From positions 353,816 through 417,815 of the forward strand of contig MNCI01006123.1 of the NCBI GenBank assembly GCA_015680685.1: a stretch of DNA of 64,000 nucleotides, in the 5' to 3' direction. Shown here in pieces: positions 21,648 through 31,632 of the stretch (its first letter is position 1; each line of letters begins with the position of its first letter). Position numbers and translations under genes: made by a program. The notes under the pieces were generated by a model. That model searched no databases. It had not been told where the DNA came from and saw only the letters and a list, made by a program, of their open reading frames with translations. This DNA comes from Gnetum montanum (Eukaryota > Streptophyta > Gnetopsida > Gnetales > Gnetaceae).

Positions 21648-23663
21648 TATAGCGTCTGAAAATGTTGATGGCTAGAACACCGAGAGGTTGTCAAGTGCAC
21701 ATCCTAATCCCAAGTTTGTGGGAGGGCTATGTTGGAGAAGATGGAAATAGGGTGCCCTGAACAATCTGGTTGATCAATTAGGGACTTACGTGGTGCCCAA
21801 TAACCATTTGTGAATAATGATTTTAGAGTGTCACGTGTAGGAGTTGGAATAAGCAAGAATGCAATATGCATAACAATGGAAGAGTATGAACGTGCATGCA
21901 TTATAAAAATAGAAATAAATAGATACGCTAATAGTTTAAAATATGTGCTATAGAAAAATAAAATGAGAGTGCAAGTGAGGAAATGCACCACCCCAAGATT
22001 GGGGGATGTGACTTTTGATCAAATGATGTGTACAACTAGCACACGATGTTAGACAAGCACAGCTGGGCAACAAGGTAACATGGTCACAATTCTTAGGTCA
22101 TGGTAGATGTAGTGCTGATAGAAAGGAGCTAAAGCTTGCTGGGTCGGCAGATGCTACGTTGTGCAGGTACGAGGTGCAGGTGTCACATTTGAGTGCAGGA
22201 GTGAGGCAGATATTAGGAATGCTCTTAATACTGATATTTTCTGCTCATCAACGTTTTGCTTGTCAATCACCTATTAAAGCCAACTACAGAAGCGAACCCT
22301 TGGAATGTTGATTACTAGGGTATTTATAGAGCTAGGGTTGGGGGAGATGTGGTTTGAATGCCACGTGTCCTAGGTCCCCATATGTCATGAATGTGGATGT
22401 GTCACACTAATGTGCTACACTCAATAAGACAAGAATAGGGACTGAAAATTTGCCAAACTGTGAACATATTGCCCAAACTACATGTGCCAAAGTCTAAAAA
22501 ATTATCATGTTTTTACAAAAATTCACAAAACAAATGCAACTTTGAGCCTTATGCTCTAGGACTATGTCTTCCCTCCTCTTTCGAGTCAGGCCAAGCATAG
22601 GAACAACTTTGGAGATCAACAGAGGGTGAAAAAGTAAAGAAAACTATTGATCTTGGTCATCGGAGAGATGCTAGAGCTGAAATGAAGGTCAATGATAAAT
22701 TTTGAGGGATTTTGGAGGTATTTGAAAGCCTTTTCCAAGTGTTACGCTATCTACACTACCCAACGTAATGAAGCATAGAGTGAACACTTAGAAAAATTTT
22801 GTAGATTTTGGCCTGCTACATTGTCTACACTACATAGTGTAGCAAAGTGTAGCACTCATTTTCCAATGAATTTTTTTGCAAAAATTAAAAATATCATTAT
22901 GAGATTTAGCAAGGAAAGCAACTTCAGCAATCAGCAACTACACTTTTCATGTCGAAAGAGCTTGATACCTCTTCATTTCATACTTGAGAAATTTTTAACC
23001 TTGACACCTCTGCTACACTATCTATGCTATGTAGCTTAGCATAGTGTAACATCTAATTTTGAATGAATTTTGACCAAATTTGCAATGCTCTACCATGGGA
23101 CTCTGATCATGCTCTGAGGATGAAGTAGGACAGGAAACCTTGGAGGTCAAAGAATTGCCAAATGCACCTTCTATGTTTCGTCCAACACTGAGGAAAATTT
23201 TAGTCCTGCATGGCCTACTATGCTGTCTACGCTGTGCAACGTGGCAAAGTGTAATAGGTCCAAAGTTAGAAAATTTGTTGAACTGTTTTGTCTATCCTAA
23301 ACATTTTTAACAACTCCTAGCCTAGCACCTAGGTGGACTAGCAACTGGGACACATGTCAAGCTAGGCAAGCTTGAGAGTGTAGGAAGTTTAACAGCCCGA
23401 AAGATAAAAATTTTCTGAACTATTCAGTCCATCTTCAGTGCCCTTTTTGTGCCAACTAGCCTTGGAAATGGATGCTACGTTGACTGTGTTGAGAAGTGTA
23501 GTAGGCATACTTAGAAAAAACTTTGAAGACATTAGGACTTCTAGGGTGCCATGCTATCCACGTGGCACAACATGCCACCACATTTAGAGAAATTTTGCCT
23601 AGGTTTTAATGCTCAAACAAATCTAATGCTGAGTCACGAGAGCCCGAAATTAGTGGTGTTGCA
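21648..23663 (-). repeat. E3 5' LTR (right copy)
   Basis: 2016 bp, collinear with 4915-6930, starting TGCAACACC and ending GCTATA on the minus strand. It contains about 40 extra bases around 21975-22012 and lacks the 35-bp local repeat of the left copy. Confidence 0.93.
22321..22328 (-). promoter_or_regulatory. TATA box, E3 5' LTR
   Basis: TATAAATA on the minus strand. This is the copy that would drive E3. Confidence 0.65.
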
Positions 23664-23668
23664 ACCAC
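23664..23668. repeat. E3 target-site duplication, right copy (ACCAC)
   Basis: Matches 4910-4914 exactly. Confidence 0.85.
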
Positions 23669-24944
23669 ATCATCCATACATTTATTTCCAATAATAAGAG
23701 GTTCTTACCATGGACATAATAATATTCTCATAGAGAACTACTAAAATAAATTAGTGATTATTATGCCTAGATGGAAAGGTGAAGAACTACATGGGAATAA
23801 AAAGGGTTTGACATTAAGGAGATTTGTGGATTATCTAAAGCTAATTCTATAAGTCTCATTATGTTATCAAGTAATATTATTTACTTGCATTCTAATGTAA
23901 AATGGAAGCATGTCTTAAAATAAGTGTTGCCTTGCCATTTCACTAGAATGACATGTTACCCATGCCTAAAGGTAGTCCTTTAGTAAGAATGACACAATGG
24001 TTACATTATAAATAGATATAATAAAAATTTCTAGGGGTTCCATTGGAAAGAAATGTTATCCATTCTTGAAGGGATGAATTCTTAAGAATATAAAAGGGTT
24101 TCTTGGAATTACATTAGTTATAAGGCTAGAAAGCAATGTTACCCATGTGTGAAGACACTCCTTTATCCAATAGTCAAGTCTCTTTCAAAATAAACTACTT
24201 AATTAATAAATTTCTTTCTTGTTCTTCATTTTTCAAGTAATGATATTTCTTGTAATTGTGATGGTCTTATGGTAATAAATATTAAGATGATATAAGGTGA
24301 TGTTTCTGGTAAGTAATATGGACTTTGTTTGGATCTTGGATGGATAGGATAATGATCACTTTAATCATGAACTACATATAGAATTTATTATGATTATGGT
24401 AAGATACCTCACATCCTATTTTCTACAATCCCTATGATTACCATTCTACCTCACTATTATATATAATTATAATTTCATTTTTTGTATAACATAGTGTTAC
24501 TTCCTTATCGGGACAATACTAACATGTATGTTTTGGAAGAAAAGTATCATATACATTCATTTGCTTGAGTGCTCACCAATAATTTTAGGTGTGGTTATAC
24601 AAGGACATTAAGGATAGGATCCTACTTTATAGAGGACCCACTTGTGCATCTTTTATGTTTCATACATGACATCCAACTCCACATCATATTATGTCTCTTG
24701 GATACTTTATCAATAATCATCACTTTCTTACATGTTCATATTCATTTTAAAACTCAACAATTTTTCATAAATTCACTCCCTAAAATCTAGGTATTTATCT
24801 TGCCCAAAATCCTTACCTAACATTATTTTGATACCAAAATACCATATTGAAGATCTCATCTATGACCAAGAATCCTTTAGACTACCTTAACACATTTTAG
24901 GCTATTGACTTCAAATTATTTTAATCAAAATTTATAAAAAATTT

Positions 24945-25015
24945 AAAGTTAATATCGTAGATACAATATCGCATCAACAATCTTGCATCTATGATATCAC
25001 ATATATAAAAACTAT
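24945..25015 (+). promoter_or_regulatory. GATATC-cluster with TATA inside E2
   Basis: ATATCGTAGATACAATATCG, then ATGATATCACATATATAAAA. The same arrangement (several GATATC/CGATAT half-sites just before a TATA box) marks U3 in E4, E6 and E10. It lies about 590 bp before the third ORF. It could be an internal promoter or a fragment of a nested LTR. Confidence 0.35.
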
Positions 25016-25601
25016 ATATACATGTGAATGTTATGAAGATTTTAATTATTTTTCATTTCATGCAAGGAAAGTCCATGTAGTTTTCTTTTGTTAGAGAACC
25101 TTCCAAACATCATATCTTTCTCACCATACATATGATTTAACCTGTTTCTAAATCCTTTTTCTCCTACATTGAGCATCTTAGTCATGGGAGAAGAGAATTA
25201 GTGCATAATCTTATGAATTGTGTAAATTTTTTCCACTACCCAAAAGATCAATTAAGGGTAAGTATTATGCATGATAATGTGATTTTAATTCAAAAGACTT
25301 ACAAATTTTTCTTGTCAATTAACATTTTGATATTTTTTAAAAATAAATTGAGAATAGTGATAGGCCATTAAATTAAAATTAAAATTATTTTTTATCACTG
25401 GGAAAATGTTTTAATTAAGGATTTTTCTTGAATTAGGAAGTAATCTAATTTAATGAATTTTTAAACATTACAATCCAATTTTAAAATAAAATTGATTATA
25501 TATGATATTTTTAATTAGAACCCAAAATTCAATTGAAGGTTATGAATCATTAGAATTTTTTTAGAACTTTTGGGTAATTCTAAAATTTCTTGTGATTATA
25601 G

Positions 25602-28250
25602 ATGCCTTCGAAAAAGATACTTGAATTAGGATTATCATCATAACTCAGAAGAAAAAAGAACCATAGGAAGAGGTAGAGGACAAGATAGAGATAAAACTCT
25701 TGTTAAGGATCAAGAAGCATAGTCCTATTCTTATCATAGAGAAATTGAATTTTGGACCATTTATGGAATTTTCACATGTAGATGTACATGAATAATTATA
25801 GCATCATCCTTACACCCTACCATTTCAAGCAACAATAAATGGTATTTAGAAGAAACTTATCAATTTTGGCACAATCAACAAAATGAAACTATTGTGAAAA
25901 TTTAAGAGGTAATAGAGCTTTACTCAATAGAGGCCATCACTAAAGCACTAAGTCTAGCAAATTTCAAAGTCAACATTACTTAAATATCTATAAAGTTTGA
26001 CACGGATGCCATAAATTTATGATTGTAGAGGGCATATGGAAAAACAAAAAAAATATATAATGCATTGTTAATAGCTAAAAAGATTTATTTCAAGATAGGG
26101 ATATATCACATCTTAGTTACTATTATATTTAATAGGATATCCACATATGCTACTAGAAAAAGTGCCATTTTAATGAACAAAATTTAGGCAAATATGATAC
26201 ACTTATTATTCCTAGAAATATAGAGGAGGTTTAAAGAAAAGAAGATAAGGAAACTTATTATTTTATTCCCTTGTCTTATTAGAAAGTTATGTAGGAAAGT
26301 AGGTATTTTGGAATATATCAATGATTTTTTATGCAAAGTCCAAAATGCATCTTATGTAGAAATCTCCAAGTTAGTATTGCTTAAGAAAGATCAAGTGGAA
26401 AAATTAGCAAGTAATGAGGCTATAGCAGAAACAACATCAACGATAAACATTCTAGCCACAAGAATAGAGAAAGTAGGACCTAATGGATCAACTTTAGTTG
26501 TAGAATAGATAGGACCTAGTAGTCCATTACCACAGTAGCTAGATTATAGATCTTTCATGAGCCATATTTAGTAGATTCCAAAAATAAAAGGTTGGTGTAG
26601 TAGATAAGTATCAAGCATGTATAGAGGAAGAGACAATTCTAGCAAAACTATGGTATTAATAGGACCAGCTAGTGGATAATTATCTTTGTAGGTAGAAGAT
26701 AATAATAAATGGATGTAATAAATTTTAGGGAACACTACATCCTTCCAAGTAATATTAGAGATAAGAGAAGAAGCCATTGTGGTGATTATGCAACATTATG
26801 ATGCACCAAGAGAAGCAGAGGTAATTACTAATCATATCAAAGAATCATTTAATGTTTCCAAATATTTCTAGAATAAAAAATGTCAAAACTTTGGCTGTAA
26901 CATTGAGGAAAGAAATCATATCCCCTATACAACATGAAGATGCCCTAGATAGACTATTGTAGATAGGACAAGTTATGTAAAGTATTTTTTATATTAGTTG
27001 TAATATCACTATAGTATAATGAGAATTGATTTCTAGAAAAGGAAAACTAATCATAGTTGAGACAAGGATGTAACTCACTAAGATTGAAGTGTAGAGGCTA
27101 CAAGAGGAACTAGCCACATTAAGATCTGAAGACAAGACCATGCACAATACCTTACACTTGATTAATTATAGCATTTTAGAAATGATTAAAGTATCAAATG
27201 ATGGCCAAGTAAAAATAACTAGAAATTGAAAGCAAGAAGACAGTATGTAATGCTTCAGCTACAGATGTCAAGACATACAACCATGCAAAATAAATTGCTA
27301 AACTAGAAGAAGAAAATAAGAGGATTGCTAAAGAAAACCTTAGGTTGAAAAATGTGAAGAAAGAAAAGAATATGCTTGAGAAAAGCATTCATCGATTGAA
27401 AGAAAAAATTAATAAAGTCAACCTAGATATGGGATAGTTGGCCTAAGAGAATAGAATCTTATCAATGAAGGAAGAGTACATAGAGAAAAATCAGCTATTA
27501 AGATTAATGCATGATTGAATGAGGCCAATAAGAATAAAAGACTCAAGGAATATTTCAAAGAAAAAGTGGATATGTATAAATAAATTAATCAAAAGGAGAT
27601 TTAGATGGTCAAATCCAAGATTAGTTTCATCACATAAGAGTTACCTAATTAGCAACCCATCATAGATAGTCTTGTTTTGGTCTACCAAGAAGAGATCAAC
27701 AATAAAGACCTATAGATTGAATATCTAATAGAGTACATGGATTTAGCATACCTATGCTCTACGAACTTATCCATGTTGATAGCAGGTAGATAAAGAATAG
27801 AATTAGAGAAGTAATTAGCTACCATGTATTTCCTATACGAGAAAAAGTTTATGGATATAAAAGATGCATAACAAAAACTCCACATTGTAAACTCTAAGCT
27901 TCTAATAGTTCAAGAAAGTTACCAAGACCAAAAAGATGTATCAACAATCCTAGCCAAAAGAATGATATATTATCAAGAGTTACAAAAAATGGTCAAGGCT
28001 TTTGAGATGGAACAAATGTAATTTGTAGCATGGTATATCAAGTCCAACCAAATGTTTCCATAATTGTCATGCCTTTTGGAAGTCTTAACACCAAAGAACA
28101 TTGCTAAGGTGGCATGAACTATGCATGATCTTAGAACTGAAGAAGAGAAGTTGAGAGCACTACTAAGTAAATACTAATTTAGAAAGCTAGATGACAAAGG
28201 GAAGAAACCAATAGAAAAACTACCATCACTAGGGACTAAAAGTACTACAT
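25602..28250 (+). pseudogene. E2 third ORF: Transposase_32-like domain plus coiled coil
   Basis: The ATG at 25602 follows TGTGATTATAG, a candidate splice acceptor conserved before the E6 counterpart (49479). The decayed frame reads a basic Arg/Gly start. A segment at about 26090-26330 with RISTYATRKSAI, then FPCLIRKLCRKVG, resembles the end of the plant Transposase_32 (plant-mobile-domain-like) family. It is followed by about 1.8 kb of Lys/Glu-rich coiled-coil sequence. The C-terminal motif EEEKLRALL (about 28140) also occurs in E6. 26308-26508 is the longest open piece. The domain name is from pattern memory, not a search. Confidence 0.5.
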
Positions 28251-28469
28251 TGAGATTAATTTTTATTTTTTTATTTTTTTTATCATGAAATTTTTAAGGG
28301 TTAATCATTCTTTGCATGATAATTTTGTAATAACACTCGAACAAAGATACAATGCTCATAGTTAATAGTCAGTCATGTTATTGAGCCTATGTAATCCCAC
28401 AAGTTTGTAAAGACTCTATCCTCCATTTGTTTGAACTTGAGGATGAGTTTTTAGTTAGTTATGGGAAAA

Positions 28470-29096
28470 TGATAAAACATTTTATGTAAATAATTATGAT
28501 ATTATATTTATGATATTGTAGATGTGATATCATAACTCAATATATAATGTCCTAGATATGATGTAGTGGGTCATCATCATGCCTATAAATACAAGTCCAC
28601 TATTATGTTAAATGATACATTTATTTGTAATCATTAGTGAAATTATTTTAGTTTATTTTTACAAACTTAGAGTTACTTACGAATGCCTACAATATGGTAA
28701 ATTACAGTTGTATCACATCTTTATTCAAGTGGATTGCTCTTAAATACAATTCATGACTTGAAGTAAAGATCAAGATTTTTTTTCATCATTACATCATCTT
28801 ACGTAGAATATGTTTACTTTTCAATGTCATTTACTTTTACATTGTCATTTACATTTTTGAAGTCATTTACTTTTTCATCCCTTGTTAATATGGACAAAAT
28901 AAGTATGATTGGTTTGAGCATAAAGTGTAGTTGTTTGGTAACCTAGTAGGGACTTTACTTGATTCATTCATTGGTAAAGTTGGTAATCCTAGTAACAATT
29001 ACATCAACCTAGAACATGTGCAATAGGCTAGGACCAGATACTTATCATCAATAGTCTAGAATAAGTTATATTTTCATTATTTTTAGTTAATAGAAT
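28470..29096 (+). repeat. E2 3' LTR (truncated or incompletely assembled)
   Basis: TATGGGAAAA purine tract, then TGATAAAACA start, GATATC-type words, and a TATA box at 28584-28591 (TATAAATA). The middle matches the E6 LTR in layout. The end is lost at the N at 29097. The following 55 bases look like a misplaced contig (see findings), so the true right end is unknown. Confidence 0.65.
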
Positions 29097-29153
29097 NGGT
29101 CTATGGAGTTCGACCAGATCGTGCATGTAATGCTCATATTCGTATGGTTGAGN
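29097..29153. other. 55-bp piece between two single Ns
   Basis: 29098-29152 is bounded by N at 29097 and 29153. It is the exact reverse complement of 29655-29709 in the E4 3' LTR, although related LTRs here differ by about a tenth. Confidence 0.8.
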
Positions 29154-29624
29154 ATTCACTAGTACACATATGTTTTCCATCCATGAATTAAAATCTCATC
29201 ACATATGAATACTTATGACTTATCAGCTATGCCTCCTCTTTAATCAATAATGTAAAGTATTTAGTGATTGGAGAAACTATACTAAGCTCCCCATGAAGCA
29301 TGCACTTCTTCTCAACAGCTTATTTCAAGATGAATATCTTCAACGCAACCAGGTATCTAATTAGACTAGAGCAAGGTATAGGCACATGTAACTTTCTATC
29401 ATGGACCTTTCCCAACATCATGAGTGACATCTTGAAGTGCCTAAGTGATATTTTAGAGATAATAGAATAATCTTATTATTTTAATTAAAATGATGCCAAA
29501 TTTTTTTAACTCAATTATTGCAAGGTATTGATTGAATCAATACCTTGTGATAGGACTTATTGCTTTTTGTCTATGTTTGTCACAAATAATCACTTAAGTA
29601 ACATAGTGCAATCAAAAGTTGAAC
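29154..29624. other. Unassigned 470-bp segment
   Basis: AT-rich, no coding sequence or known repeat recognised, apart from a perfect hairpin at 29521-29547. It lies between the end of E2 and E4. Confidence 0.5.
29521..29547. repeat. Perfect hairpin, 13-bp arms
   Basis: CAAGGTATTGATT and its exact complement are separated by one G. No T-tract or array makes its role clear. Confidence 0.85.
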
Positions 29625-29629
29625 ACTAT
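29625..29629. repeat. E4 target-site duplication, left copy (ACTAT)
   Basis: Pairs with ATTAT at 35966-35970, four of five bases identical, the difference being a C/T transition. Confidence 0.65.
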
Positions 29630-29884
29630 TGATGAGTGGTGAGGTACCCCTACACTCAACCATACGAATATGAGCATTACATGCACGATCTGGTCGAACT
29701 CCATAGACCAAGTGCTTACATGCCTTATGGAACACTTAAGGTTAATCAATTGTTGTCTTTCCAAATTCACTTGTACTTGTCACGGTGGTATGGTTAAGTG
29801 AGTTTAAGGTATGTGATTTTTATATCTTTTCTCTTTTATCGCCTATGCTAATGAGGGAAAGGGTGAAGAGACTAAGTAACTAAC

Positions 29885-29885
29885 N
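29885..29885. other. Single N replacing about 165 bp of LTR
   Basis: The sister LTR has 35419-35584 at this place. Confidence 0.8.
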
Positions 29886-30172
29886 AGTTAAGGGTTGAGA
29901 GAGATTTAATTAACTAATAAAAAATTTAAAAATTTAACATTAATTAAGTCCTATTTAGCTTAGTCCATGCACTGCAAGGTTTATCAGAAAGTTCATCTTT
30001 ATTTTTGTACACAAATGTGTGCTTAGGTACAAATTTGCTCGAATAAAGATCCGTTCACTTTGAGACTCCTACTGCGGGCACATGGAAATTATTGTATCTC
30101 TGGAAGGGTAAAACTACCAAAGTTTCACTAATAGTTTAGATCTAGATGGAGAAACAAGGGAAGGTCACCTCT

Positions 30173-30180
30173 TATTTATA
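30173..30180 (-). promoter_or_regulatory. TATA box, E4 3' LTR
   Basis: TATAAATA on the minus strand, downstream of a cluster of GATATC/CGATAT words. Confidence 0.6.
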
Positions 30181-30266
30181 GACAAGGCGACAGGCTATGA
30201 TATCGTGTATGCAATATCGCAAAGAACGACATGATATCGTGACCTATGTGATATCGTGTCCCATCA

Positions 30267-30279
30267 TACCCCCATGATT
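30267..30279 (-). other. E4 polypurine tract
   Basis: CATGGGGGTA on the minus strand directly before the LTR. E6 has CATGGAGGTA in the same place. Confidence 0.8.
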
Positions 30280-31632
30280 GAATAAAAACTTGTCCTTGAG
30301 TTCCTTACAAAATATTATGAAGGTATGGGATTATTGACTTGAATGGAACTAATGGTGAATGGGATGACATGTGAACAGATCATCATTACAATACATGGAA
30401 AAATCTAGTGTTCATGACAATAAGAGTGAACACTATACATAATTGACATTCAGCCTTATTTGACAATTGAGAGAGAAGAGAGAAGAGAGAGAGAGATAAA
30501 AGAAGAAGTCTACTACTGCCAATGCCAAGATTGCGCCTTTCGTTGTCTATCCGTAAGCGCGCCATCGATCTTGTTCCTTGTATAGCTATTTCAACACTAA
30601 TCCATTCCAAGTGTTTTCTCTAGATCCAATCTGTTGTTGTATGATTTCCATATGCACATAACATAATCTTATATTAGCAATGGTAAATGAATCACAATGT
30701 AGTTAATACCTTACCTCAGTGTAAGGTCCATTGGCTGAGTTATGATATGGCTGATACGGATCTAGAGATATAATATTGGTGGCTATCCAAGGTGTAGGGA
30801 TTAGGAGAAAATTGAAAAAATTGGACTAGGACCCCCATGACTGAGAGTGAACCTCTAGTAGCGATAGAACGGAAAAAGGTAAGGAATAAGAAAGATGGAG
30901 AAAAAGAAACAATGGCAATGCTGATAAAATGAAGGTCAAAGATGGAGATGAACAAATAAATGTTGATTGCAAAAATGTTTAGGGGAAAGAAATTTTATTT
31001 TTTTTGCATGAGAACCACACCATGCAAAGGCTTATTATTTTTATTTGTTTAGCTTCCTAATAATGTGGCAACATCGGAACCGTAAGAAAACTCAAGAAGA
31101 AAACATCCAAGCACCTACGAGGCTGGACAGTACAAGTGCATCAAATCCCCTTGAAGTCACACCATTTTCAATCCTTGAGTCCTTAGTTTGAGAAATACCC
31201 AGCCACCAATTCATTGATAGTTCTTATTATTGGGAAAGGGGCTGTACAATTCCAAGCCAAGAGAGACCATAGGAATTTATGGATGTGTGGGTGATGTGGA
31301 CTCATTGCCTGTTATATCAAAAGAACCATACCTTAGTATCAACATCATAACTTAAAGCTAAAAACCAAACATTAGCAATCAATGGAATACAGTTCATACC
31401 ACCATTAGAGAACTTATTAGGTGACAAATCAAACAAAATAATCAAACACACAAAGAAATGAAAAATTATAAACGATGTTGTAAAATAAAAACAAGAAAAG
31501 TTAAAGAAATTTGTAAAACAAAAATGTGTAAAACAAAAATTTAAAAAGAACTAAGGGCCTCAAATGATTAGCATAGGTGGCCATCTCCCCATGACTGAAT
31601 TGAAAGGAAGAGATCTGAAATAGTGAGCGAGA
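30280..31632 (-). other. E4 non-coding 3' region
   Basis: About 1.35 kb after the gag-protease stop. I see no RT or integrase motif on either strand. It includes an AG-rich patch at 30468-30505 and A-rich stretches. Short frames at 30386-30955 do not resemble known domains. Confidence 0.65.

Larger units (their letters stand above)
4915..23663 (-). mobile_element. E3: 18.7-kb Tat-like LTR retrotransposon, complete ends
   Basis: Two 2016-bp LTRs, a 5-bp target duplication, a primer-site candidate beside the right LTR and a purine tract beside the left LTR define a minus-strand element of 18,749 bp. Internal order on the minus strand is gag, protease, a 5.6-kb segment holding a gene relic of opposite orientation, RT, integrase without an obvious RNase H, and a 3' UTR with a minisatellite. 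Size and the C-terminal integrase style fit the Tat/Ogre group. The LTRs differ at roughly one base in eight to ten over the first 300 bp by eye, so it is old. It sits in E2. Confidence 0.9.
23669..29152 (+). mobile_element. E2, right part: third ORF and 3' LTR
   Basis: Continuation of E2 after the E3 insertion. The stretch 23690-24830 matches the E6 internal region at about 48330-49350 (AATAAGAGGTTCT, ATTATGCCTAGA, GGACTTGTGGATT-like words), which shows family membership and orientation. It then holds a promoter-like patch, the third ORF, a purine tract (28460-28469) and an LTR. Segment 23669-25590 has no coding content that I can see. Confidence 0.75.
29630..30266 (-). repeat. E4 3' LTR
   Basis: 637 bp, TG...CA termini. 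Collinear with 35165-35965 except for about 165 bp missing exactly at the single N at 29885. TATA box at 30173-30180 (minus), with GATATC words at 30200-30260. Confidence 0.92.
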
